From Alphaproteobacteria bacterium (GTDB lineage Bacteria; Pseudomonadota; Alphaproteobacteria; SMXP01), in NCBI GenBank assembly GCA_028285305.1, contig JANQPV010000044.1:124001-188000 (forward strand): DNA of 64,000 nt, written 5' to 3'. This document shows, piece by piece, positions 8,587-17,482 of this stretch. Every line of letters begins with the position of its first letter. Positions within the stretch are counted from its first letter, which is position 1. Under the pieces are notes generated by a model. That model saw only the letters and a program-made list of their open reading frames with translations. It was not told the origin of the DNA and made no database searches. Position numbers and translations under genes: made by a program.

Positions 8587-9305
8587 AACTTCAGAGTTCC
8601 GTTTTCGAGATTGTCGAGAAGATCGAGACGTTTCAGGAACAGAGCGATCTTGAGAGATATTTGAGTGAAGAGCTCAAAAATCTCGGGATTGATAATTTCG
8701 GTTTGTCCGAGTTTGGCGGCGTTCCTGTTGACCAGCGTGTCTATCTCGACCAGTCCGCCAATGATGAGTGGAAGCAGGCCTATTTCCAGGAGCGGCTGGA
8801 GCGTTATGATCCGGTTGTGCTTGAACTTTATGAAGGGAGTTCCGGTCCAATATATTGGGACCATTTGGTTCAGCGGTATGAGCCCCAATCCAAACCTTGG
8901 GATGTGATGAATCGCGCGCGGCTTATGGGTTTTGAACAGGGCGTGAGCTTTCCCATCAAGGGTTCAGGCGGTCAATTGGCATGCGTCAGTATGCTTGGCC
9001 CTCTTGCGAAAGAAGGCGGCCTGGCGTGCAGGGCTCTCGATTACGTTGCGATCTACCTTTACCGCCAAGTGGTCAGCTTGAGCGGACGGCCTGACTGGAG
9101 TGGGCAAAAAGACCTAACCGAGAGAGAACGTGAATGCGTCCTTTGGATGACCCACGGAAAATCGGATTGGGAAACCGGGGAGATTCTTAATATTTCCCAG
9201 CACACGGTAAGGACGCATATCCGACGTTCGATGGTCAAATTGGGTGTCTTCTCAAGGGTACATCTCGCTGCTGAAGCACTTCGCCAAGGACAGATCAGGT
9301 ATTAA
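8574..9305 (+). CDS. LuxR-family quorum-sensing regulator
   Basis: This is a 243-residue LuxR regulator starting at GTG with GGAG 9 bp upstream. The N-terminal autoinducer-binding domain keeps the ligand-pocket residues W66, Y70, D79, P80 and W95, with spacing almost the same as LuxR/TraR (W57, Y61, D70, P71, W85). The C-terminal GerE-type helix-turn-helix runs from DLTERERECVLW to ISQHTVRTHIRRSMVKLGV. It should bind an acyl-homoserine lactone made by the LuxI encoded 90 bp downstream and act at lux-box-like sites. The inverted repeat at 9319-9336 in that gap is the obvious target. Confidence 0.92.
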   Translation: MHGVKLQSSVFEIVEKIETFQEQSDLERYLSEELKNLGIDNFGLSEFGGVPVDQRVYLDQSANDEWKQAYFQERLERYDPVVLELYEGSSGPIYWDHLVQRYEPQSKPWDVMNRARLMGFEQGVSFPIKGSGGQLACVSMLGPLAKEGGLACRALDYVAIYLYRQVVSLSGRPDWSGQKDLTERERECVLWMTHGKSDWETGEILNISQHTVRTHIRRSMVKLGVFSRVHLAAEALRQGQIRY

Positions 9306-9318
9306 CTTCGCATTACTT

Positions 9319-9336
9319 GTAGCCAATATTGGCGAC
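9319..9336. promoter_or_regulatory. Candidate lux box upstream of luxI
   Basis: An 18-bp inverted repeat, GTaGCCAATATTGGCgAC, has a perfect 12-bp centre (GCCAATATTGGC). It lies about 60 bp before the luxI ATG and just after the luxR stop. Length, symmetry and position fit a LuxR-type operator for positive autoregulation, but it does not match the classical lux box base for base. Confidence 0.55.
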
Positions 9337-9395
9337 TATCGTTCCTCAAGCGAATACATCAACATCGGGCCTTCAACGAAATAAAGAGGGCTACA

Positions 9396-10109
9396 ATGTT
9401 GTTTGTCGTAACGCGGTTGAATGCTCGCGAATTCGAAGCTGAGTTGGACGAAATGTTCGCATTGCGTCACAAGGTGCTTGCTGAGCATCTAAAATGGGAC
9501 GTTTCCAGCGAAAACGGTCGCGAAAGAGACGAATTTGATGATGGGAATGCAATCTATCTGATGTGTCAGCATCAGGGAGCCATGGTCGGCGTGATACGAT
9601 TCGTGCATTCGATGTTGCCCACATTGTCGTCTGAGATCTTTTCTTCCCTGTTCACGCGGCGCGGGGTGCCAAGAGAGCAGGATATCTATGATGGTTCGAG
9701 ATTCTGCGTCGACCCTGAGACTCCTTACTTTAGAATGCATATCGGCGAACTCATGGTGGGCATGGCAGAGTTTGGCCGCCACGTTGACCTGTCGGCGATC
9801 ACTTCGGTCAATGACTATGAGATGTTTCGGCGGTATGCGGCCTCGGGACTTCCCACCTACCCTCTGGGATTGCCTGAGCAAGTCGGTGAGGGGACAAGTA
9901 TTGTTGCGACCTCGTTCGAGATGTCCGAGGACGTCGTTGAACTCACTCAGAAGACCATCGGCTATTTCCAAAAAGACCTCATCTCCGAACCCGATGTTCG
10001 AATGTTGAAGCAATTTCATGCGGAGATGTTGTACCAGGTGTCGGACAGGTCCTTACTCAATGTCAGACGTGAGTCCGCGCGGTCCCAACAGGAAATTGTT
10101 TTGCACTAG
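9396..10109 (+). CDS. LuxI-family acyl-homoserine-lactone synthase
   Basis: This 237-residue autoinducer synthase shows the invariant LuxI residues at their usual positions: R24, W34, D45 and D48. R68 follows in VIRFV, then YDGSRFCVD, in which Asp replaces the usual Glu of the ExSR motif. It should join S-adenosylmethionine with an acyl-ACP or acyl-CoA to give an N-acyl-homoserine lactone in the cytoplasm. GAGG lies 7 bp before the ATG. It stands directly behind its luxR with an inverted repeat between them. F28 of the classical set is Leu here, so the acyl chain cannot be guessed. Confidence 0.93.
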   Translation: MLFVVTRLNAREFEAELDEMFALRHKVLAEHLKWDVSSENGRERDEFDDGNAIYLMCQHQGAMVGVIRFVHSMLPTLSSEIFSSLFTRRGVPREQDIYDGSRFCVDPETPYFRMHIGELMVGMAEFGRHVDLSAITSVNDYEMFRRYAASGLPTYPLGLPEQVGEGTSIVATSFEMSEDVVELTQKTIGYFQKDLISEPDVRMLKQFHAEMLYQVSDRSLLNVRRESARSQQEIVLH

Positions 10110-10111
10110 AT

Positions 10112-10142
10112 CCGTTTTGGTTTTGACGGAAACACAAAACGG
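10112..10142 (+). terminator. Hairpin just after luxI
   Basis: A perfect 8-bp stem, CCGTTTTG paired with CAAAACGG, encloses a 15-nt loop and begins 2 bp after the luxI stop. No T tract follows directly, so it is a weak candidate for an intrinsic terminator or a 3' mRNA-stabilising hairpin. It separates luxI from the convergent galE. Confidence 0.4.
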
Positions 10143-10364
10143 CTCCAGACTCCTTGTTTTACGCGATTTCGGACGGTGGCGAGGTGCATTCGTGCCGAAC
10201 GTTTCCTTCGCTTGGTCGATTGATCCTCGATCAGTCGACTCTCAGCCTCACACCTGGAAACGCCGCAGTGTAAACGACGCAGCGCAGGAGAACCTTGCTG
10301 AGACTATTTGTCACTGGACAGACTATTTGGTTCTGGCCAAACCCAAGTTAAAGAGGGCGAAACA

Positions 10365-11429
10365 TCATGTTTGGCTGTGACTGTCCAGGCCTAGTCGATG
10401 TTGTCTGGCTTCTGTCGGCTTACGAAAGCCACTAGGATTCGCGGCTTGCCAACGCCAGGTGTCGGCGCACATGGCGGCAAGATTGCGTTTGGCTCGCCAA
10501 CCAAGCAGCTGCTTAGCAAGTGAAGCATCTGCCCAGTAAGCGCTCACATCTCCGGGCCTCCTGCCAACGATTTCGTACGGAATGTCTTGCCCACTTGCTT
10601 TTTGGAATGCGCCGATGACTTCCAATACGCTGCTGTTCGTTCCTGTCCCCAAATTCACGGTGAGTAATCCCTCGTTGCCGCGCAGGTGGTCCAGCGCAGC
10701 CAGGTGACCTTCGGCGAGATCCATGACATGGATGTAGTCTCGCAAGCATGTTCCATCACGGGTCGGATAATCTCCTCCAAAGACAGACAGGCGTTCTTGC
10801 TGCCCCACGGCCACTTGCGCAATGTACGGCATGAGGTTGTTTGGCGTATCTCTAGGGTCTTCCCCAATCAGGCCGCTCTCATGAGCTCCCACCGGATTGA
10901 AGTATCGTAATCGTGCTATCCTCCAATCGGGCTCGGCTTCGGTTAGATCTGCAAGGATGTCTTCGATTATGACTTTGGTCCGCGCGTACGGACTCGTGGG
11001 ATTTCGGGGACTATGTTCTTGGATCGGAACTTCTTTTGGTTCGCCGTATACGGTTGCGGAGGATGAAAAAACGAATGTCTTAACTCCGTACTCCTTCATC
11101 GCCTCCAATACTGTCAGCGTTCCGCCTACATTGTTGTGGTAGTAACTCAGAGGAACTTCAACGGATTCGCCGACGGCCTTATGGGCTGCAAAATGTAAGA
11201 CCGCATCGATCTCCCACGATGAAAACACTTCTTTGAGTGTTGTGGCATCCCTGACGTCTCCGCGGATAAACGTTGGACGAACTCCCGTGATTTCGTGAAT
11301 CCGCTCAATGACGAATTCACCGGAATTGCTCAAATCGTCTAGGATGATTGGATGCCAGCCCGCTTTGATTGCGACGACGGCGCAATGCGAGCCGATGTAG
11401 CCACAACCACCTGTGATCAAAATATTCAT
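10365..11429 (-). CDS. galE: UDP-glucose 4-epimerase
   Basis: This 354-residue extended SDR enzyme interconverts UDP-glucose and UDP-galactose in the cytoplasm. The NAD-binding motif GGCGYIGSHC is at the N-terminus, followed by LHFAAHKAVGESV, the Ser of FSSSATVYG, YARTK (catalytic YxxxK) and RYFNPVGAHESGLIGEDP. The CLRDYIHVMDLA and C-terminal GRRPGDVSAYWAD segments are typical of GalE. Length is normal. It stands at the edge of the exopolysaccharide locus and transcribes away from it, and it probably supplies UDP-galactose for that polymer. Confidence 0.96.
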   Translation of the reverse strand: MNILITGGCGYIGSHCAVVAIKAGWHPIILDDLSNSGEFVIERIHEITGVRPTFIRGDVRDATTLKEVFSSWEIDAVLHFAAHKAVGESVEVPLSYYHNNVGGTLTVLEAMKEYGVKTFVFSSSATVYGEPKEVPIQEHSPRNPTSPYARTKVIIEDILADLTEAEPDWRIARLRYFNPVGAHESGLIGEDPRDTPNNLMPYIAQVAVGQQERLSVFGGDYPTRDGTCLRDYIHVMDLAEGHLAALDHLRGNEGLLTVNLGTGTNSSVLEVIGAFQKASGQDIPYEIVGRRPGDVSAYWADASLAKQLLGWRAKRNLAAMCADTWRWQAANPSGFRKPTEARQHRLGLDSHSQT

Positions 11430-11886
11430 CCGTTAGTCATCCCCACCGGGCTGCGTTGATGCAGTCGTTTCAGTCTCGGCGCCGTCTATGCATCTTACTT
11501 ATACTGTTTTGTCGCTCGAAATCTATTCTAAGAGTCCGAACTGAACAGTACAAAAGCCGTTTCTTCTTCCGAAATCGTCAAATCTCGGCGCACGATTAGG
11601 ATCTGCCTGGCAATTGGGCTCTCCCTACTGCAACTTGAAAGGGTTTCGTCCCATTGGGCGCGCGCAGTCTTGTTTTGACCAAATTGATCGCGTGGTGTGC
11701 GCTCGGATGTGATACCTCAAACGGGTTTGATCGATTTCTTCTCGTGCCCGCCGTTTGAAACCGTCTTAGGTTGATCTGTAGGCGGTCTTCATTCATCCGC
11801 GAGTTGAAATTACTGGGCCGAGAATTGTGCGTATAACAAATGGCAGGTGACTGGGACGCTATGTTTGTTTTGGATATACTTGCCGG
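11430..11886. other. Divergent promoter region between galE and the flippase gene
   Basis: About 450 bp separate two divergent genes of the polysaccharide locus. ORFs here look like chance. The stretch is more AT-rich than its surroundings and should hold both promoters. I find no clear operator. Confidence 0.5.
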
Positions 11887-13443
11887 ATGAGTCCATCTTC
11901 CCCAAATGGCCGGCCCACAGATGACGATCTCTTCGATGTCTCGCATCTGGATACCGAATTGTCTCGCCGGGCAACTTTTGGGGGTACGCTTGTTCTGTCG
12001 GCTCAGCTCCTAAAGATCGTACTCTTTTTTGGCGTTACGGCCATTCTTGCTCGATTGGTGCCACCGGCGGAATTTGGCCATGTCGCACTCATCCTTCCGG
12101 TCTTTTTCTTCATTGTCGATGTGAGCCGGAATTCGTTGGGTTCTGTTGTTATGCAGCGCAGTGAAATCGGACATGATGAGGTGAGCGGACTGTTTTGGAT
12201 CAATCTGCTTATCGGCGGGGCATTGGCACTTTTGTTTTGTCTTTCCAGTCCGTTTTTTGTGGCGTTCTACAACAATAGTCAGGTCGTCTTGATTATGCTC
12301 GCCTTGGCCGCTCCAATGTTCGTTGCACCGATCGGAACGCTGTACGAAGCAATCTTGGGGCGCCAGATGAATTACCGGGCCATCGTTCTGGCGTCTCTCG
12401 GCTCCGAGATTCTGGCTGCAATTCTGGCCGTTATCGCGGCTCTTTCGGGTTGGAGCTATTGGGCGTTTGTGGTTCAAATTGTTGCGCGGTTTTGCGGCAA
12501 TTTGGTCTTCGTCATGTTGGCAACGAAGTGGCGGCCAGCAGGACCCCGCGTCTGGCGCAAGGCGGTCCATTTGATGAAGTTCGGTGGGGACTTGGCTGCT
12601 TACTTCGTTTTGCAGGAAGGAACGAGTGCTCTTGGGACCGTGATTGTGGGGCGCACTCTGGGGCCCACAGCCGCGGGAATTTATTTCCGTGCGTGGAATG
12701 TTTCGATGTGGCCGATGACGCGCGTTATCGGCCCGCTCAGAGGGGTCATCGCATCAGCTTTGGCGCGAGCTATGGATGATGATGTTCGTGCTAAGCGGGC
12801 ATTATTTCGTACGGTGACTTTGGCAGCGATGATTAGTGTGCCGCTCGCGGCATTCTTTTCGACGTGCGCGGATGGGATCGTGCTGTTGCTGTTGGGACCG
12901 GCATGGATCGAAACGGCATCTGTCCTGTCTTGGTTTGGTCTAATTCTGCTTGCCGCACCGATCATGTCGACGCTTGAGAGCTTTGTGACGATGACCGGGA
13001 ATACGAGGAGCCTTTTGAGATACGGTGTATTCGGAGCGATTGTATCGATTCTTGGATACGTGATCGGTATCCAATTTGGTATGGTTGGCTTAGCCATATC
13101 CTATTCAATCACACAGGTTGCGTTGGCCTTGCCTGTTTTGATGATTGTCTCCGCCCGAGCGTTATCCGGACCTTGGTTCGCGACGCTAAGGGGTTTGCTC
13201 GGTGCAGTTGTGCCGTTTTTTATTGAGGCAGGCTTTATTGTCCTTGTGGTCCTGGAGGTGCGCGGACAGATGAGTGAACACTTGTCATCTTGGCCAGCGA
13301 TCGTCGACTTGGCGGGAACTGGCGCATTTGTGGCGGTTTTGCATCTTGCCTTTTGTCTGGCGCTCCGCTCCTCCAGAGATGAACTCAAAAAGATGGCGGG
13401 ACTAGCCCAATTGGGTATAAGAAAAACTTTAGGTGTGGGCTGA
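11887..13443 (+). CDS. Wzx-type polysaccharide flippase (MOP/PST family)
   Basis: This 518-residue integral membrane protein has about 12-14 hydrophobic segments starting near residue 30 (TFGGTLVLSAQLLKIVLFFGV). The layout is that of PST/Wzx exporters, which move lipid-linked oligosaccharide units across the inner membrane. The central PTAAGIYFRAWNVSMWPMTRV stretch, facing the lumen between helices, matches this family. It begins a plus-strand run with a GT2 and a glycosidase, so these three probably form one transcript. A different lipid-linked substrate, such as O-antigen, is possible. Confidence 0.9.
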   Translation: MSPSSPNGRPTDDDLFDVSHLDTELSRRATFGGTLVLSAQLLKIVLFFGVTAILARLVPPAEFGHVALILPVFFFIVDVSRNSLGSVVMQRSEIGHDEVSGLFWINLLIGGALALLFCLSSPFFVAFYNNSQVVLIMLALAAPMFVAPIGTLYEAILGRQMNYRAIVLASLGSEILAAILAVIAALSGWSYWAFVVQIVARFCGNLVFVMLATKWRPAGPRVWRKAVHLMKFGGDLAAYFVLQEGTSALGTVIVGRTLGPTAAGIYFRAWNVSMWPMTRVIGPLRGVIASALARAMDDDVRAKRALFRTVTLAAMISVPLAAFFSTCADGIVLLLLGPAWIETASVLSWFGLILLAAPIMSTLESFVTMTGNTRSLLRYGVFGAIVSILGYVIGIQFGMVGLAISYSITQVALALPVLMIVSARALSGPWFATLRGLLGAVVPFFIEAGFIVLVVLEVRGQMSEHLSSWPAIVDLAGTGAFVAVLHLAFCLALRSSRDELKKMAGLAQLGIRKTLGVG

Positions 13444-13572
13444 TCAAGATGTCAGCCGATAAGATTGGGAGACCCGGACTTTGTGAAGTCCTGTACGCCA
13501 GTGTTGGGGGTGTCACGGTTGGTGCAACCGAGCCTGCGCAGCGTAGAGAGTGGTTGTGGAAGGCAAGTGGCC

Positions 13573-14469
13573 GTGGCGGATAGTTTGGGAACAGCGGTCA
13601 TAATTGCGAGCCTTGGCCGGCCGGACGAACTTGCGCAGTTGAGCGTGGCCTTGAAGGGTCAGACGGTTCCACCTGATAGAGTGATTTTCTCGGTGACATG
13701 CGAGCAAGATCTTCCCGATAGGGATCAGTTGGTTGATGGCTGTGATGTTGTGTTTGGAGACAAAGGCTTGTGCGCCCAGCGGAATCGAGGGCTGGACCTT
13801 TGCCGTGATGACTATGATATCATTGTTTTTCTTGATGATGACTATCTTCCCACTTCCAGCACGATTGAGGGGATGAGGAAGTTCTTTAACGAACATCCTG
13901 ATTATGTGGGTGTCAACGGCAACTTGATCGCGGATGGTATCAATTCTGGAGGAATCGATTACCACCAAGCTCTTGAAATGATCCGTCAATGGGAGGATCG
14001 GGGCGATGCGCTCGACACCACTCTGCTGACGGATCTAGATGGCCTTTATGGTTGCAACATGGCGTTTCGGGCGGACGCTATCGGCAGTAATCGTTTCGAT
14101 GAGAGTTTGCCGCTTTATGGCTGGCAGGAGGATATTGACTTTTCCGCGCGGGTCGGGCGCGGGAAACATATGGGGAAGACAAAGGCTTTCGCAGGCATTC
14201 ATCGCGGTGTAAACCGAGGCCGCACCAGCGGAGTACGCCTCGGCTATTCACAAATTGCCAATCCGATTTATCTCGTTCGTAAAGGAACAATGTCCCTTCC
14301 GTTCGCTCTTAAGATTTCTATAAAGAACTTTATTGCCAACCATGCGAAACTCATGAAACCGGAGCCTTGGATCGACCGGGTCGGGCGGGCCAAAGGAAAC
14401 TGGTTTGCCATCGGAGACTTCCTTTTGGGCAAGGTCGAGCCGTCACGAATGCTTGAAATCGAGAAGTAG
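13573..14469 (+). CDS. Family 2 glycosyltransferase
   Basis: This is a GT-A fold transferase. I place the start at GTG 13573, preceded by GGAAGG, because the fold begins immediately with GTAVIIASLGRPDELAQLS; an upstream TTG at 13465 would add 36 residues unlike the family. The metal-binding motif VFLDDDYLP follows a nucleotide-binding KGLCAQRNRGL segment, and YGWQEDIDFSAR supplies the ED base motif. It would add a sugar from a nucleotide donor to a lipid-linked intermediate at the cytoplasmic face. It is 129 bp after the Wzx gene and 36 bp before a secreted glycosidase. Donor and acceptor are unknown. Confidence 0.88.
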   Translation: MADSLGTAVIIASLGRPDELAQLSVALKGQTVPPDRVIFSVTCEQDLPDRDQLVDGCDVVFGDKGLCAQRNRGLDLCRDDYDIIVFLDDDYLPTSSTIEGMRKFFNEHPDYVGVNGNLIADGINSGGIDYHQALEMIRQWEDRGDALDTTLLTDLDGLYGCNMAFRADAIGSNRFDESLPLYGWQEDIDFSARVGRGKHMGKTKAFAGIHRGVNRGRTSGVRLGYSQIANPIYLVRKGTMSLPFALKISIKNFIANHAKLMKPEPWIDRVGRAKGNWFAIGDFLLGKVEPSRMLEIEK

Positions 14470-14505
14470 GTCTGGCGCAGACTTCAAAAAAAATCGGGGA
14501 TAGGA

Positions 14506-16167
14506 ATGAAGATCTCGCACAATGGGGAAGACGCATTGAACTCGGTGAAGCCGATTATTCTGGGTCTTGCTCTTTTTCTCCTTTCAGCGAACGACCGCCT
14601 AGAAGCTGAAGGCTGTACTCCAAGACTTGGGGTACAGACTCATTTTGCGCAAGGCTGGTCAATTGAAACTCTTCGATTGGCGGAGCGGGTTGGTGCGGGC
14701 GGGGTTCGCGATGGGATTCCTTGGCATGAAGTAGAGCCCCGACCCGGGTATTATGAGGTGCCTGGATATATAGATACATATCTAAAAAAGGCTGCTGCAC
14801 GGAACATGAAAGCCACCGTGGTTTTTACCGGAGGAAACCCTCTTTATGATGAGGGATACACGCCTTATACGGCTGAAGGGAGGCAGGCATTTGCTTCTTT
14901 CGTTGCCTTCATTGTGCAACGTTATCGAAACGAAATCCAAGCGGTTGAAATCGGGAATGAGTTTAATGGGTCATTCGTAACGGGGCCCGCGACCGACAAT
15001 CGTGAAGAACACTATGCTGCTTTGCTTCGCGAGGTCTATCACAAAGTCAAACAGGTCGCACCGGAAATGCCTGTTTTAGGCGGCGCAGCCCATTCGGTTC
15101 CGATCGGATGGTTTCAAGAGCTCATCAAACTGGGCGCCGCGGACTATATGGATGGGATCGTTGTTCATCCTTACCGAGAGATCCCAGAATTCTTGGACGA
15201 TGAGATAGAAGGGCTCAAGGAACTCTTTAAGCGGAGCGCTTCGCTCAAACCGATCCATGCAACTGAAGTTGGTATTGAGACGGACCACCCCAGCAAGTCG
15301 CCGGCCCATTTTCTCAAATTGGTCACCCTCTTGTCCGCAAGCGGTGTCTGCGACATGCACTGGTATGCGCTGAGAGACGAAGAATGGTACGCGAATACCG
15401 GCTTGTTCACCACGGACGCCAAGCCCAAACCAGCGGCTTCGACGTTTGAAGTGCTGGTGAAGGACTTGCTGGCTTTTGGGCCTGCAAAACGCTTGGGGTC
15501 GGACGCTCTTACGCGTGTTTACCGATATGGCGATGCCGGACCTTATGTGGTCTGGGGGGCTGGACACAGCTTGGCGGCCGACGATGGTGCAGTCTTTCGC
15601 GATGCCACGGGTACAGAAATCCCCACACCGGCAGTACTGTCTGATAGTCCCATTATCGTCGAATCGCAAAGTCTCGAAATCGGCCACTCGAACATTGTTG
15701 GCGATACACTTTATCAGTATGCAAAGTTACCCTGGACATATCGAGCCGTTACGAGAGAGGGAACTGCGTATCTGTTGACTCGGCAGGACTGGGTCTGGTC
15801 AAGTTATTTGGGAAGCCCTCTCGTTTCCGACGTTGCGGTTGGACTTGATGCTGTAACCGTATCCATGACAGGTGCTTTTTCTGGTCGCGTCGTGGAGAAG
15901 TTTCGCGTGCCCGAGACAGGACGCTACGAGATCTCCGGGTGGCTCAAAAAGAAAGGTGATGCCGGCGGAGAAGCTGTCGTTCAGATTTCGGCAGGTGAGG
16001 TGGTATTGGCGTCCGTTCAACTTGTGCCCGGTTTTTCCATTGATCTCGACCCTGCGTCAGTGGTGCTCGAGTCCGGCGCTGAGATCGCGTTTGTTTATGA
16101 CCCCAAAGGTGATAGCCTCGGAGATGTCATCGAGCGCCGGTTTTTCATCCGGAAGGGAAGTAACTAG
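14506..16167 (+). CDS. Secreted clan-A glycoside hydrolase (GH39/GH5-like)
   Basis: This 553-residue protein has an N-terminal hydrophobic segment (about residues 15-35, VKPIILGLALFLLSA), read as a signal peptide or anchor, followed by a (beta/alpha)8 domain to about residue 330. The likely acid/base is E152 in EIGNEFNGS and the nucleophile E254 in HATEVGIET. The NE...E pattern at the ends of strands 4 and 7 defines clan A. A C-terminal beta-rich region (about 420-550) resembles a carbohydrate-binding or jelly-roll module. Such enzymes in export loci trim or release polymer in the periplasm. RBS GGGGATAGGA precedes the ATG. Its exact GH family is not certain. Confidence 0.82.
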   Translation: MKISHNGEDALNSVKPIILGLALFLLSANDRLEAEGCTPRLGVQTHFAQGWSIETLRLAERVGAGGVRDGIPWHEVEPRPGYYEVPGYIDTYLKKAAARNMKATVVFTGGNPLYDEGYTPYTAEGRQAFASFVAFIVQRYRNEIQAVEIGNEFNGSFVTGPATDNREEHYAALLREVYHKVKQVAPEMPVLGGAAHSVPIGWFQELIKLGAADYMDGIVVHPYREIPEFLDDEIEGLKELFKRSASLKPIHATEVGIETDHPSKSPAHFLKLVTLLSASGVCDMHWYALRDEEWYANTGLFTTDAKPKPAASTFEVLVKDLLAFGPAKRLGSDALTRVYRYGDAGPYVVWGAGHSLAADDGAVFRDATGTEIPTPAVLSDSPIIVESQSLEIGHSNIVGDTLYQYAKLPWTYRAVTREGTAYLLTRQDWVWSSYLGSPLVSDVAVGLDAVTVSMTGAFSGRVVEKFRVPETGRYEISGWLKKKGDAGGEAVVQISAGEVVLASVQLVPGFSIDLDPASVVLESGAEIAFVYDPKGDSLGDVIERRFFIRKGSN

Positions 16168-16218
16168 CAGTGCGTTGGCCGTGACGTGCCGCCGGAATGT
16201 TGGATAGCATGAAATCCA

Positions 16219-17400
16219 TCACGGCTTCGGGCAATTTGACCTGGCTCTGTCCGTTGACACTGGGTCCGCCGTGCCAGTGATCTCGCTGTTTCCTCCGTGC
16301 GGTGCAATAGAGGTTCTGCCAAGAGCATGCAGAAGTTTTTGAGCGGATGATTTCCAGCGGTAGTCTTTTGCCCGTTCTATTCCCTTTTGCCTCATGTGGT
16401 CGCGGAGTTCGCGGCTTTTCAGAACCCGCGAAACAGCTGCGATGATGGAGTCTGGGTCCGTTGAAATGCAGTATTCAGCAGCATCTGCACACCGTTCGCG
16501 CAACGCGGGAATATCGGAGCAGACCACCGGGCACCCAAGGGACATGGCTTCCATGGGTGGCAGTCCGGAAGATTCGTAATGGGACGGAAACACCAAGCAC
16601 AATGCGTTTCGATAGATATCCATTAGCTGTTCGGGGTCATTGATTTGACCAAGGAATTCAATTTGTTCTGCAACATCATCGGGCATTTCAAAGTCCAGAT
16701 CCGAAAAGACTTCACTGGTTCCACCGACAATCTTGAACGTGGTTCCTTCTTGCCGAGCCAACGCGATCGCGGCGCGAAGCAGTCCGTCGGCATTCTTGCG
16801 TTTCGAGAGCGAGCCTACATACAAGGCGTAGCCATTTTCTGATTGGTTGGCCGGCTGTTCCTTCTCTATGAGTTCATCTGGCAACCCACCGTTTTCCACG
16901 ACATGCATACGCTTGGCGGCCTTAGGAAACCGTTCGGAGATCTTGAGTCGCTCCGCCTCCGACACTGTAAATAGCTCGCTTGATCGCTCCATAATCAGTG
17001 GTATGAGCGCCTTGTAAACGGCTCTAAACGGCAGACTGTAGGCTTGCGGAAAATACTCGTAGGACAGGTCGTGAATCATGACGGCGGTCGCACCCCCTGA
17101 TACCAGTCTCAGAGCGGGCGCAGTATTCCCGAGGCAGAGTAGTGTTTCATCACCTGCGGTATGAGCAAGATCGATTTGTTCCCAGAGGTGACCGCCAAGG
17201 CGTCCAACCTTCTCTATCTTAATCTCGGACAGTGTTGGCGGATCGATGAAGGGGCGGTTTGGTGCAAGCAATCTTGCGGATTGGATCGGGGTGTTGCCTC
17301 CGGCAATCAGCTGATCAATGCTTTTGACGAGTTCCCGTGCGACTCGTTGCACACCGGTTACATCTTGGGTCAAGAACCGGCCGTTTATTGATAACTTCAT
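16219..17400 (-). CDS. Family 4 glycosyltransferase
   Basis: This is a 393-residue GT-B transferase. The acceptor domain opens with KLSINGRFLTQDVTGVQRVARELV. The donor domain carries YVGSLSKRKNADGLLRA and the E-x7-E motif region FPSHYESSGLPPMEAMSLGCPVV. It lies upstream of nothing on its strand within the locus and is preceded by a second GT4 gene (17483-18595), with which it shares the N-terminal ING(R/K)FL...VQRVA / VHRVA plan, so the two are likely duplicates. Retaining transfer from a nucleotide sugar is expected. The Pro/Ser-rich C-terminal 30 residues are not part of the fold. Confidence 0.9.
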   Translation of the reverse strand: MKLSINGRFLTQDVTGVQRVARELVKSIDQLIAGGNTPIQSARLLAPNRPFIDPPTLSEIKIEKVGRLGGHLWEQIDLAHTAGDETLLCLGNTAPALRLVSGGATAVMIHDLSYEYFPQAYSLPFRAVYKALIPLIMERSSELFTVSEAERLKISERFPKAAKRMHVVENGGLPDELIEKEQPANQSENGYALYVGSLSKRKNADGLLRAAIALARQEGTTFKIVGGTSEVFSDLDFEMPDDVAEQIEFLGQINDPEQLMDIYRNALCLVFPSHYESSGLPPMEAMSLGCPVVCSDIPALRERCADAAEYCISTDPDSIIAAVSRVLKSRELRDHMRQKGIERAKDYRWKSSAQKLLHALGRTSIAPHGGNSEITGTADPVSTDRARSNCPKP

Positions 17401-17482
17401 GTCTCGCCCCCCTCGGTCCCGCGCGCGGTGGCCGGTGAACGGCAGGGCAAGGCAATGAGTGTGGAATGCATCTTTATCGTCT

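Noticed and set aside
11596-11946. 116-residue minus-strand ORF between galE and wzx
   Set aside because: It overlaps the start of the flippase gene and has a random-looking sequence.
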